Positions 1-8,106 of a stretch of 55,812 bases of DNA are shown piece by piece. Numbering within the stretch: the stretch's first letter is position 1; every line of letters starts with the position of its first letter. Made by a program: the position numbers and the translations under genes. Origin of the DNA: JANXXV01 sp038230275 (GTDB taxonomy: Bacteria > Acidobacteriota > Terriglobia > Bryobacterales > Bryobacteraceae); the NCBI GenBank assembly GCA_038230275.1, contig JBBRNO010000028.1, positions 1 to 55,812 on the forward strand, written 5' to 3'. The notes under the pieces were generated by a model. It worked only from the letters and a program-made list of their open reading frames with translations. It was not told the DNA's origin and did not search any database.

Positions 1-182
1 TCCCCCACACCCAGTGGGTGCAATGAAAACATTTCCCTCTCTCCTCACTCATCTCGCCCGGAGCCAGTCCCACGGTGCCTCCCGCGCGCATCCCTACCCG
101 CAATCTCAATTCGCCGCACCGCTTATCGAGCGATTAGGGACACTTATTCCCCCTGGTTTTCGTAAACATCCGTTAGCAAGGA

Positions 183-2196
183 TCACAAAGTCGCGCGCCT
201 GGCGAAGACGAAACCCTCGTCCCCATGGATTCGAAGGTTATTGCGAGCGGTCAATAATCTCAAACGTCCCTCTGTCGAGAGCCCGGATCCACTTAGACGT
301 AATGTGCGCAGACCCGAAAGTGTCGCGAGGTGAGGCACTGCGACATCGGTGAGACTCGAACCGTAGAGGTTGAGCTCTCGCAAGTTCACAAGATCCCGCA
401 GCAGCAAAACCGTATCGTCAGTTACTGATTCTCCATAAAGATATAGCTCTAACAGCAATGCCGAACCTGCCATCGCTGTCACCGTTGCGCCGGTGACCTG
501 AGTTCCATCCAAAGCCAGAGATTGAAGGTTGGGCGCACTGGAGACAAGATCGGCAATGCCGGCGGGCGTAACGTTGGTGTTCGGAAGATCGAGACAGTGC
601 AGGCGCGGAAGGGTAGCGAGAGCCTCGATCGCGGAATCATCCACATCCGTGTTTCGGAGCTCGAGAGTGTTCAAATACGGATTCCTTAGTCGAGAAACGG
701 AGCGTGACACGCGATTATCTGAGACATAGAGCTCTTCCATTTCGGGCAAGATAGCCAAGCGGTCTAAGGCACCGTCGTCGAGCCTGGAAGCTTCGGCGAT
801 TACCCGTTTCAGTCGCCTGAATCCGTCAGGTCGAATGTCGGCTAACAAATCTCCGCCACCGCGAATACTAAGCTCCTCCAACTCTTCAAGGCCACCCAGG
901 CCATCCCGCAGTTCGGCTGTGAGCGCGCCGGCCAGACGCAACTTGCGCAGGAGTTTGGGCAGGCGGATGACGGTGGGCGGTGCTGCGGTGAGGTTGACAG
1001 AGGCTGTTAGAACTTCGAGGCCGGTCCAATCTGCTCCGACATCAATCGAGACTGCTGTCAACTGTGAAAGTCTTGTAATGGCGGCGATCCCGTCACGACC
1101 TATCCGGACAGTTCGCAAACTGAGGTCGCTCACGGAACTGGAGCTCAGCACAGAAATCTCGGCGGCGCCAAGCCTGGTTTGGTCGAGGTTGAGCCGTTTC
1201 AAACGTGGAAGAGAGGAGAGTGCCGCAAGCGTCGCGGAACCCGCATTGGTCCGGGAAAGGTCGAGGTCCTCCAATTCGCCCAACCCGCCCAATGCAGCGA
1301 ATGTATCATCACCGATTTGTATTTCCGCCAAGCCAAGGCGGACGAAGCGGCCCAATTGCAACAGCCGCCTCATCCCAGCCTCGCCGATTCGCGTGCGGGA
1401 GATGTCGAGATCGTCGAGCGTACCGATGTCAGCTAAAGCGGCCGCTCCCTCGTTTCCGATCTTTGTCCCATCCACTGCAAGACAGCGTAGATTTCGCGAA
1501 CGCGTCAGCAATGCCGCCGTCGCATCGCCGATTTGCGTATCGCCGAGATCCAGTGCTTCTAGCCCAGCAAGAACGGCAGGTGAGGCCGAAACCATCGAGT
1601 CGTCGAGCGGGACATCCCTAAACACCGAGGCTGGTAAGACCACGCAAGCTTGCAACGGCGGACCACACATTCGTCGTGAGACGGCTGCAGTCAAACGGAT
1701 GATAATTGTCGCGGGGACGGCGCCCCCCCAGCTTAAGCCGACGCAGTTGAGGAACGGCAGCGGTCAACGCCGCTGTGTCGTCATCGGTGAGGTCCAAGCC
1801 CGATAAATCGATAGAAGTTAGGCGAGGAAGTTGGGCCAGCTTTCGAATCAGAGCAGAGGGTGAGATGGACACTCCATGCACCGTCAACTGCGTCAGCGAT
1901 TGTTCCGCCGACAACTCCGCCATATCTTCCGGACCCAGCCTTTCTACAGGGAAATGGTGCCCGCTTAAGTCTAGATCTCTCAGGGACGAGATATCCAAAG
2001 AATCCATACCATCCGTCGATAGCCGTGAGAGAGGCCAGTGCGCGGAACGGAGCATCTCGCGGCCATGCGCGCGTACCGTGGTGGTTTCCCCTTCCCGCTC
2101 GCGCGATGAAAGGCGTGATATGACTGCAGTACTCTCGGGCAACGTTTGTCGGCATGCGCCCCCCGTCGGCGGGTGGACGCCTGCGTGCTGATTCAT
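183..2196 (-). pseudogene. leucine-rich-repeat protein gene split by a frameshift
   Basis: The minus strand carries two overlapping open frames: an upstream one (2196 to 1618, 192 codons) and a downstream one (open from about 1735, ending at 183). Both encode the same repeat, about 23-24 residues long, of the form LxxLDLxxTxIxDxxxxxL, roughly 18 copies in all. The upstream frame keeps the repeat pattern up to 'SLRGLTSLGV' and then meets TAG at 1618-1620. The pattern resumes in the other frame with 'FRDVPLDDS' and 'LEALDLGDTQIG'. This places a one-base indel near 1620; a run of seven C at 1723-1729 is a second candidate. No signal peptide or membrane segment is visible, and the start at 2196 is uncertain. 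LRRs of this type are protein-binding solenoids; the partner is unknown. It could be a true pseudogene, an assembly error or a programmed shift. It sits on the accessory side of the window. Confidence 0.7.
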
Positions 2197-2860
2197 GGTT
2201 CACCCTTACCTTCGGCAACGCATAGGTGAGCTTCGGCTCCCATCATAGAGTAGATTTGGTCGTTAGATTAGTGGCTGCATCCCCGGATTGATTGACGGCC
2301 TGTCCTAGCCGGAAATTATAACAGTTCGGCGAAAAGCGGTGAGCGAGGTTGAAAATCTCCGCGAAACATCAGGCAAGTGCGCGACCGCAGGCCGCCCGCC
2401 TCTTCGATCTCGCCAAGTTGTTCGACGGGGTTCACACAACTCCGCGTCACCCGGCGTCCCCGACCAACAGCTCGGCTCTCACTATCCGAATCCGGATGGG
2501 AGTTTCCAGCCCATATTGGGTTGCTCAGGAAACCGAAGCGGCCTGATGCCCTGTAGAAACAGATTCCATCACATTGACTCTAGACGCCCGGAAGGACTCG
2601 GCCCTATCCGGAAAGCGAACTACGCGAGACGGCTTGCGCCGACTTGACGGCGCCAGCACAGGGCCTCCCGGTGCGGAACCCTTAGCCAGAATCGTCTGGC
2701 GTACCCGCCGACCTACGACTCCGACTGCGCTCCAAGGTCGAATGTAGCGGGTCACCACGGCCGACCGTCAACTTATCGTCTGTCTCAAAATGCGGGGCGG
2801 GTCAAATCGGCGAAGTGTGACAATGGAGTTTTTCTCAACCGAGGGGTTCACCCCATCTTA

Positions 2861-2880
2861 GTGGGACAAAGTGGGACAAA
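2861..2880. repeat. 10-bp tandem repeat GTGGGACAAA x2
   Basis: Two exact head-to-tail copies of GTGGGACAAA stand in the gene-poor stretch beside the insertion sequence. Too short to assign a role; it could be a protein binding site or chance. Confidence 0.5.
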
Positions 2881-3057
2881 CGTGCAACACAGCCCGAAAT
2901 AGGTAGAATCCGAGGAGTAGTGAACACGCGGACATCCCACGCTAGACTAGATCAATAACTTAGGGATCTCGAAGCATCGCCGCCAAACTCGCGCAACTAG
3001 GTTCTTCTGAGTCAGGTTCTGTTCTCCCAAACACAATGCGAAGGCAAACTTGATGAA

Positions 3058-3065
3058 TTCGACAA
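3058..3065. repeat. left target-site duplication TTCGACAA
   Basis: TTCGACAA directly precedes the left terminal inverted repeat and is repeated exactly after the right one (4094-4101). Eight base pairs is the usual duplication length for IS1595-family elements. Confidence 0.9.
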
Positions 3066-3095
3066 GCTGGGTATCCGCTTGACTCAGGTGGCCAC
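3066..3095 (+). repeat. left terminal inverted repeat of the IS
   Basis: Begins GCTGGGTATC and matches the reverse complement of 4064-4093 at 26 of 30 positions; mismatches are at positions 11, 16, 25 and 27. Confidence 0.9.
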
Positions 3096-3115
3096 AACAT
3101 ATAGGATGCGAGGGA

Positions 3116-4075
3116 ATGGAAGAGTATCCGCGAAGTCTGACGGAATTGGAGGCGATTTTTTCCACGGAGGAGGCGTGCCGCGATTACCTATTTAGATTGC
3201 GGTGGCCGGAAGGATTTCGATGCCCGCATTGTAATGGTGGGAAATCGTGGCCGGTGCGGGGCATTCTTCTGGAGTGTTCCGACTGCGGACGACAAACGTC
3301 GGTGACGGCGGGTACGATTTTCCAAGATACGAGGACTCCGTTGGTTGTATGGTTCCGAGCGATGTGGTGGGTGACGACCCAGAAGAACGGAGCCAGCGTC
3401 CTGGGACTACAGCGAGTGTTGGGCTTGAAAAGCTACGAGACGGCGTGGACGTGGTTGCATAAACTACGCCGGGCGATGGTGAGACCGGAACGCGAACTCC
3501 TGACGGGTCGAGTAGAGGTGGACGAGTGCTACCTGGGCGGACTGGAGGAAGGTCTGCGCGGGCGCCGGGCAGAAAAGAAAGCGCTAATTGTCGTTGCCGC
3601 CGAGGAGGATGGCGAAGGAATCGGCCGGATCCGCATGCGGCAGATTCCGAATGCTTCGGCGGCAAGCCTGAAAGCGTTTCTGTTAGAGTCCGTCGAGCGG
3701 GGCGGTGTGGTGCATACCGATGGATGGAAGGGCTACGCTAGGCTCGGCGCGAAAGGATACCGCCATGAGGTGACGGTGATCAAAGGAAAGAAAGAGAGCG
3801 CGTCCAAGTTGCTGCCGCGAGTGCACCGGGTCATCTCGCTGATGAAGAGATGGTTGATGGGAACCCATCAGGGGGCGGTGAGCCACAAGCATCTGGACTA
3901 CTACCTGGACGAATTCACGTTCCGTTTCAATCGGAGAAAATCGAAAAGCCGAGGGAAACTCTTCTTTCGGCTGGCGCAGCAAGCGGTGATAGTCGATCCG
4001 ATTTCTTACGATCAAATCGTTCAGAGGGCGCCGCGGAAGCCGAAAGCCAAACCACAACCTGTAGTGCCTACCTGA
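3116..4075 (+). CDS. IS1595-family (ISXO2-like) transposase
   Basis: 319 residues, a full-length transposase of the DDE/N type. An N-terminal zinc ribbon has CxxC pairs at C36/C39 and C54/C57. The catalytic core follows, with the first Asp in 'VEVDECYLGG' (D136), the second in 'VHTDGWKGY' (D202), and the third acidic or Asn position in the family-typical tail 'YYLDEFTFRFNRR' (E266 or N272). It catalyses cut-and-paste or copy movement of the flanking 1028-bp element. The start ATG is 21 bp inside the left inverted repeat's end, and the stop TGA (4073-4075) lies within the right repeat, so the element is almost all gene. No frameshift or internal stop is visible. Confidence 0.93.
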   Translation: MEEYPRSLTELEAIFSTEEACRDYLFRLRWPEGFRCPHCNGGKSWPVRGILLECSDCGRQTSVTAGTIFQDTRTPLVVWFRAMWWVTTQKNGASVLGLQRVLGLKSYETAWTWLHKLRRAMVRPERELLTGRVEVDECYLGGLEEGLRGRRAEKKALIVVAAEEDGEGIGRIRMRQIPNASAASLKAFLLESVERGGVVHTDGWKGYARLGAKGYRHEVTVIKGKKESASKLLPRVHRVISLMKRWLMGTHQGAVSHKHLDYYLDEFTFRFNRRKSKSRGKLFFRLAQQAVIVDPISYDQIVQRAPRKPKAKPQPVVPT

Positions 4076-4093
4076 GTGAAGCTGATACCCAGC
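4064..4093 (-). repeat. right terminal inverted repeat of the IS
   Basis: Read on the minus strand it begins GCTGGGTATC like the left end. It contains the transposase stop codon. Confidence 0.9.
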
Positions 4094-4101
4094 TTCGACA
4101 A
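4094..4101. repeat. right target-site duplication TTCGACAA
   Basis: Exact copy of 3058-3065, immediately outside the right inverted repeat and 5 bp from the integrase stop codon at 4107. Confidence 0.9.
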
Positions 4102-4106
4102 TTTTC

Positions 4107-5285
4107 TCAACGCAATCCGGCTTTGGACTGCCTTGGAGGACGAACTGCGGTGGCTTTGGCCATACCAGGAATGCCGACTTGCTCCAACTTCATGAGCACG
4201 TCGGTGGCCGGCACCAAATATCGCATCGTCGTCTCAAGGGATTTGTGACCCATCCAGTGCTGCACCGTTCGCACGTCGAAGCCCGACCGCAGCATTCGGG
4301 TGGCATAGGTGGAACGGAAGGTCTTCAAGTCGAAATTCTCCGCGTCGAGACCGGCGGCGCGAGCAATCGCCTTACAGTGATCGAGCATGTGCTGTTCGCG
4401 GTTTCCGGCCGGAGACGGAAACACAAAGGAGCAACCCGGCCGTTGGGGATGATTCCGCAAAAGGTCGACTAGTTGAGACGTTATCGGCACTTCGCGCTCT
4501 TCGCAGCGCTTCGGCGTAAAGCCACGATCGGGCTTAGACGTCACACGCGCCGTGCGAAGGTTCAAGTTGACGTCGCCCCAGAAAAGGTACATCACCTCTT
4601 GCTCCCGAAAACCGGTCATCAGAAAGGTCGAGTACATCGCCCGATGGAAGTCGTCGCAAGCGGCGAAGAACTTGGCTAATTCCTCGTCTGTATAGGCTAC
4701 GGGAAGCGCAGTTGTCCGTTCAGGCAAGTGCAACTGGCGCATGATGCCGCCGCGGCCGCTGCGCTTGAAGAACTGCGCGATGATGACGACGTTGTGGAGC
4801 ACCGTGTTTGGCTCCATGCCGCTCTTCTTAAGGCGCACGACGAAATCGTCCAACTCATCGGTGGTAATGGATTCAAACTGGCGATCCGTAAACTGGTCGG
4901 CGAAACGGTCGAGCACGGCTTCATACTTCCGAAAGGTGTTGGGCTTCTTGAGCGTTTCAACCTGATCGAGGTAGCGATCGATCAAAGTCCGTAGTGCGCG
5001 ACCCTTGTCGATGGGCACTGGTGGGGCAGAGGGCTTTCGAGTGGAGACTAGGCCCAAGGCAAGCCCGTCGATTTGATGCTTCTTCCGGCGCTGGACCTCG
5101 AGCACCTGGGCTACAGTGGTACCGCCGGTTTCGCGGCACCTCTTCGGGCCCTCCCACCACTCGATGTAGTAGCGGCCTTCAGGAAGCGACTTCCAATCCC
5201 ATTCGCCGTTCGGCTTCTTAGGAACCGAGCGCATAACCCATCGGCCATCGCTCTTGATGCGTTTGACGATATTGACGTGTGCCAT
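4107..5285 (-). CDS. tyrosine recombinase (phage-type integrase), variant KxxR
   Basis: 392 residues from the ATG at 5285 ('MAHVNIVKRIK'); the longer open frame upstream has no integrase character. The N-terminal half has an SAM-like core-binding domain (about residues 100-190). The catalytic domain shows Arg I in 'MTGFREQEV', box II as 'LKTFRSTYATRML', and 'HWMGHKSLETTMRYL' with the late His and the nucleophilic Tyr. In box II the usual HxxR is KxxR. Lys is tolerated at this position in some recombinases, so activity cannot be excluded. It is divergent from a second integrase at 5401, with only 115 bp between starts. The IS1595 copy inserted just downstream of its stop. It probably drives integration or excision of a mobile segment. 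Confidence 0.88.
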   Translation of the reverse strand: MAHVNIVKRIKSDGRWVMRSVPKKPNGEWDWKSLPEGRYYIEWWEGPKRCRETGGTTVAQVLEVQRRKKHQIDGLALGLVSTRKPSAPPVPIDKGRALRTLIDRYLDQVETLKKPNTFRKYEAVLDRFADQFTDRQFESITTDELDDFVVRLKKSGMEPNTVLHNVVIIAQFFKRSGRGGIMRQLHLPERTTALPVAYTDEELAKFFAACDDFHRAMYSTFLMTGFREQEVMYLFWGDVNLNLRTARVTSKPDRGFTPKRCEEREVPITSQLVDLLRNHPQRPGCSFVFPSPAGNREQHMLDHCKAIARAAGLDAENFDLKTFRSTYATRMLRSGFDVRTVQHWMGHKSLETTMRYLVPATDVLMKLEQVGIPGMAKATAVRPPRQSKAGLR

Positions 5286-5400
5286 GCTGCCATCCGAATA
5301 CCATGATTCGTGATAGACAGCAAACCAGACAGCACAGCTAGAAGTCTTTGAAAACAATAACGCCAGCAGGAAGCTGGCATTCTCCCTTAGGATTACAACC

Positions 5401-6483
5401 GTGGCTGGACAAATCATTGCCAGAGGCAAGAATACCTGGATCGTCCGGGTCTACCTGGGCGAAGACCCGCAGACCAAGAAGCGCATTTATCAAAACCGAA
5501 CAATACGTGGGAACAAGAAGGCCGCGGAGGCGGCGCTTGCCGCGATGCTCCTGGAACGCGGCGGCGGGCCGACGCTCGACACCGCCCGAAAGATCAAAAT
5601 CTCCGAACTCCTTGCCGATCTCGTGGCCGACTACCAGATCAGCGGCAAACGTGTCGATTGGTGCAAGCTCGTCGTCGAGAAGCACCTCGATCCCTTCTTT
5701 GGCCACGTGACCGCCGCCAAGTTGACGACGGAGATCACGCGGAACTACATCGCACACTGCCAGACGAAGGGCATCGCGAACGGTACGATCAATCGCGAAC
5801 TGTCACTGCTTCGCCGCGCCTTCAATCTCGCGCGGCTGTCCACGCCGCCCCGCGTTGTGACGGTTCCGTACATTCCGATGCTCGAAGAACGCAACGTCCG
5901 GAAGGGCTTCTTCGAGGATGACCAATACAGAGCGTTGTTCGCGGAACTGCCCGACTACCTGCAGCCGCTGCTTGCCTTCGCGTACTTTACTGGCTGCAGG
6001 CGTGGCGAGATTCTGGCGATGCAATGGAAGCAAGTTGATCTCGAAAGGGGAGTCGTGCGTTTGGAAGCTGGAACCACAAAGAACGACGAGGCAAGAATTC
6101 TGCCGCTGGCGCCCGAGATCCAGGAGATCCTCGCTGCCCGGAAGAAGCTCCGCGATGCCCGCCACCCCCAGTGCTCGTGGGTGTTCTTCCACGAAGGCGA
6201 ACGGATTCGTTCGTTCAAGACCGCGTGGTCTGGCGCCTGTACCCGCGCCGGGTTGGTAAACGAGGCCGGGGAACCTGAGAAGCTCTTCCACGATCTTCGC
6301 CGGACCGGAGTTCGCAACTTGGTCCGAGCCGGGGTCCCGGAAACGGTCGCCATGCGAATCTCAGGCCACAAGACCCGAAGCGTGTTCGACCGTTACAACA
6401 TCACGTCCGAGGCTGACCTCATGGATGCCGCGGAAAAGCTCGCCAAACACCTCGCCGCCAAACGGACGAAGCCGTCTGAATGA
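5401..6483 (+). CDS. tyrosine recombinase (site-specific integrase)
   Basis: 360 residues with a GTG start ('GTGGCTGGACAA'). Order: N-terminal arm-binding/AP2-like part (about 1-50), SAM-like core-binding domain (about 65-150), catalytic domain (about 175-345). The full active-site set is visible: Arg in 'TGCRRGEIL', Lys in 'TTKNDEAR', 'FHDLRRTGVRNLV' (HxxR), 'ISGHKTRSVFDRY' with His and the nucleophilic Tyr. The gene points towards a cluster of CCGCACA repeats and a tRNA-Leu 3' fragment 310-370 bp downstream, the classical integrase-arm sites-att core order. It is therefore the best candidate for the enzyme that inserted the accessory segment at a tRNA-Leu gene. It is unlike the divergent recombinase beside it, so two different elements may have met here. 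Confidence 0.93.
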   Translation: MAGQIIARGKNTWIVRVYLGEDPQTKKRIYQNRTIRGNKKAAEAALAAMLLERGGGPTLDTARKIKISELLADLVADYQISGKRVDWCKLVVEKHLDPFFGHVTAAKLTTEITRNYIAHCQTKGIANGTINRELSLLRRAFNLARLSTPPRVVTVPYIPMLEERNVRKGFFEDDQYRALFAELPDYLQPLLAFAYFTGCRRGEILAMQWKQVDLERGVVRLEAGTTKNDEARILPLAPEIQEILAARKKLRDARHPQCSWVFFHEGERIRSFKTAWSGACTRAGLVNEAGEPEKLFHDLRRTGVRNLVRAGVPETVAMRISGHKTRSVFDRYNITSEADLMDAAEKLAKHLAAKRTKPSE

Positions 6484-6512
6484 TAGCCGCCGGAGCCAGG
6501 AGCCCCTTGCTG

Positions 6513-6732
6513 TCCGCACATAATCCGCACACTCGGCTGGGATCCGGACCTGGTCGTGCGCGGATTGGGTGCCCGCCCGTGGCCGGTCGCGGGCAAATCT
6601 CACCCCCCTGGGCTGGGGCCTGGCGCGTCCGGATCCGAATCAGGAGATTTGGAGGCCCAGCCGCTCAGAATCAACCACCGGAAAACAGGGCGCGCCGCAC
6701 ACAAAAACAAAATCCGCACACTATACGCACAC
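6513..6732. repeat. cluster of five CCGCACA-type direct repeats, possible integrase arm sites
   Basis: Between the integrase stop and the tRNA-Leu fragment lie five related words in the same orientation: TCCGCACA (6513-6520), AATCCGCACACT (6522-6533), CCGCACAC (6695-6702), an exact second AATCCGCACACT (6711-6722) and ACGCACAC (6725-6732). They form two groups about 170 bp apart. Short direct repeats beside an att core are typical arm-type binding sites for the integrase N-terminal domain. That role is inferred from position and repetition only. Confidence 0.5.
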
Positions 6733-6743
6733 AAACGCGAAAA

Positions 6744-6762
6744 CGCCCTCCGCTGGAGGGCG
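6744..6762 (-). terminator. hairpin followed by T-run, terminator downstream of the tRNA-Leu fragment
   Basis: CGCCCTCC (6744-6751) pairs perfectly with GGAGGGCG (6755-6762) around a 3-base loop. On the minus strand it is followed by TTTTCGC, as in an intrinsic terminator. It lies about 30 bp past the 3' end of the tRNA-Leu fragment, where a native tRNA terminator is expected. The plus-strand side has no T-run. Confidence 0.6.
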
Positions 6763-6791
6763 CCTGAATCTCTGTAACTTATTGATTGTAT

Positions 6792-6853
6792 TGGTGCGGA
6801 TGAGAGGACTTGAACCTCCACTCCCTTGCGAGAACTAGAACCTGAATCTAGCG
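6792..6853 (-). other. 3' fragment of tRNA-Leu(CAG), probable att core
   Basis: On the minus strand the sequence runs from the 5' strand of the anticodon stem through anticodon CAG (complement of 6842-6844), a Leu-type variable arm, the T arm with GTTCAAGTC, and the acceptor end ATCCGCA with an encoded CCA (complement of 6792-6794). The 5' third of the tRNA (acceptor 5' strand and D arm) is absent; no matching TGCGGAT occurs to the right. This is exactly the segment tyrosine recombinases use as crossover core in tRNA genes. It cannot fold as a tRNA. The fragment also supplies the stop codon of a small frame at 6848-7015. Confidence 0.85.
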
Positions 6854-7015
6854 GCTGCGTGAGATCTCGCGGGAAGTAACGCCCACCAACAGCATCGCGA
6901 TCAGCATCAGCATTTGAATCCAGACGGGCTGTAACACGGATACCGTGCCCGGATCGGCGCTACCCCCGAAAAGCGGGGTGAAGCAGAGTAAGATTATGCC
7001 CAGGAGTTTTCTCAT
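6848..7015 (-). CDS. possible 55-residue secreted or membrane peptide ending in the tRNA fragment
   Basis: An open frame from ATG at 7015 encodes a peptide that begins 'MRKLLGIILLCFTPLFGG', which resembles a signal peptide. A second hydrophobic stretch follows ('WIQMLMLIAMLLVGV') and then a basic tail 'SREISRSR'. The order motif-hydrophobic segment-basic tail faintly recalls PEP-CTERM-type sorting tails, but the PEP motif itself is not there (ADPGT instead) and the peptide is very short. The stop TAG (complement of 6848-6850) lies inside the tRNA-Leu fragment, so the present 3' end was made by whatever event placed that fragment. No clear ribosome site precedes the ATG. Confidence 0.35.
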   Translation of the reverse strand: MRKLLGIILLCFTPLFGGSADPGTVSVLQPVWIQMLMLIAMLLVGVTSREISRSR

Positions 7016-7209
7016 AAGCGCAATTTCATTATGCGGCAGGTTTCCCGAATTGGAATACCTTTCTTAGTAACTTCTCACGTCGAAATGCGCAACAAGTACT
7101 AATTGATGCAGTTTGGGACTAGCGCTTGTAATTTTAAATACACCTCGCGCGCTGCGAAACATCGGGCCGGCGGCTGGATTGGACTGCGCTCCACCCGCCG
7201 GCCATACTT

Positions 7210-8106
7210 CTACTGACCGCCTCCGGTCGGCGTCGGCACCGAATAGGTGACCGTCACCGTATCGACGGCTGAGAGCCCAGCTGCATTCGTCACCATCAGT
7301 TGGAAGGTGTAATCGCCCTGTGCATCGGAGTAGCTTGGTACGGTTACCGTGGGCGTGGCCGTGTCCGCACCTACCAGATTGGCCGTAGTTCCGAACACCG
7401 GCAGGAATGTCCAGTGGTAGGTCAGGGTTCCTCCGCTGGGATCGGTGGAACGCGCACCATCCAGCTGAAATTGTGGATTTGCGCTGATAAAGTTCTTCGG
7501 CCCGGCAACCGCAGCCGGCACCGCGGTAGTTCCTCCGCCATTGAAAACCAGGGTTCCGGAGCCTTGCTTGGAAAATAGCGACGCGGATCCAGCGATGCTG
7601 GTGGTGATTCCCGCGAAGGTTGTCGTGGAAGCTGCGCCGGGGGCCTGATATCCTGCCGCGACGCTTACCAGCGCACCGGAGATGTCTCCGAAGGGTGTAC
7701 CGGTTGAACCACCGGCGGCGCTACCTAGAAAGGCCACGGCGTTTCCTGGCTTCGAAGTCAGGTCCACGCGATCCACGTTAATCGTATAGGTCCACAGGAC
7801 TGTCACGCCGGCGGCGTCGGACGCCGTCGGTAGTGGCGATCCGGCAACTTCGGAAATCCCGGTTACCTTTAATGTCTGGGCCGCCGCATGGTAACTCAGT
7901 TGCTGGCGCAGTTCCATGGTTCCGCTGGTAAGCGCGGAAAGCAGCGCTGCCGGAATATTCGGCGTGACCGTGGACTCCACGCTATCGATGGGAACAACTG
8001 CTTCCAACGTCAACAACTTCAGACTGGTTCCCGTAGCGGTTGTCTGCCCGTAGGCAGTCATAAATCCGCAGAAGGTGGCAAGAACAATAGACGAGATACG
8101 GCTCAT
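7210..8106 (-). CDS. secreted protein with C-terminal PKD/Ig-like domain
   Basis: 298 residues from the ATG at 8106, chosen because AGGAGA precedes it at good spacing and the protein then opens with a signal peptide ('MSRISSIVLATFCGFMTAYGQ'). The middle (about 25-200) is rich in Ala, Gly, Ser and Thr, with no recognised domain. Residues about 205-290 form a PKD/Ig-like beta domain ('FQLDGARSTDPSGGTLTYHWTF' split by a loop, then 'YTFQLMVTNAAGLSAVDTVTVTY'). Such domains mediate extracellular protein or carbohydrate contacts. It stands alone, divergent from the pyr run. A 13-bp perfect inverted repeat lies about 90-135 bp upstream of the start. Confidence 0.75.
   Translation of the reverse strand: MSRISSIVLATFCGFMTAYGQTTATGTSLKLLTLEAVVPIDSVESTVTPNIPAALLSALTSGTMELRQQLSYHAAAQTLKVTGISEVAGSPLPTASDAAGVTVLWTYTINVDRVDLTSKPGNAVAFLGSAAGGSTGTPFGDISGALVSVAAGYQAPGAASTTTFAGITTSIAGSASLFSKQGSGTLVFNGGGTTAVPAAVAGPKNFISANPQFQLDGARSTDPSGGTLTYHWTFLPVFGTTANLVGADTATPTVTVPSYSDAQGDYTFQLMVTNAAGLSAVDTVTVTYSVPTPTGGGQ

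Larger units (their letters stand above)
2197..3065. other. gene-poor stretch between LRR gene and insertion sequence
   Basis: About 870 bases with no convincing gene. Several short frames exist (for example 2349-2546 on the plus strand), but none has recognisable protein character or a good ribosome site. Visible structure is limited to a small hairpin (GCCAGA at 2685-2690 with TCTGGC at 2695-2700), the palindrome-like GGGGTTCACCCC near 2843, and a 10-bp tandem repeat at 2861-2880. The right end is the 8-bp target duplication of the insertion sequence. Confidence 0.6.
3066..4093 (+). mobile_element. complete IS1595-family insertion sequence, 1028 bp
   Basis: One transposase gene (3116-4075) lies between 30-bp terminal inverted repeats (3066-3095 and 4064-4093; 26 of 30 positions match by eye, both ending in GCTGGGTATC). 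An exact 8-bp target duplication TTCGACAA flanks both ends. The transposase stop codon lies inside the right inverted repeat. Intact ends, an unbroken gene and a perfect duplication point to a recent, possibly still active insertion. It landed 13 bp past the stop codon of the neighbouring minus-strand integrase, so that gene was not broken. Confidence 0.92.

Noticed and set aside
2349..2546. 65-codon plus-strand frame in the gene-poor stretch
   Set aside because: TTG start, no ribosome site, composition unlike a protein; no family seen.
2947..3165. Minus-strand frame that runs across the left end of the insertion sequence
   Set aside because: It is a junction product of the insertion; the part outside is only about 40 codons and overlaps the integrase end in another frame.
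6744..6853. A complete tRNA-Leu gene
   Set aside because: The acceptor 5' strand and D arm are missing; only the 3' part from the anticodon stem can be drawn.
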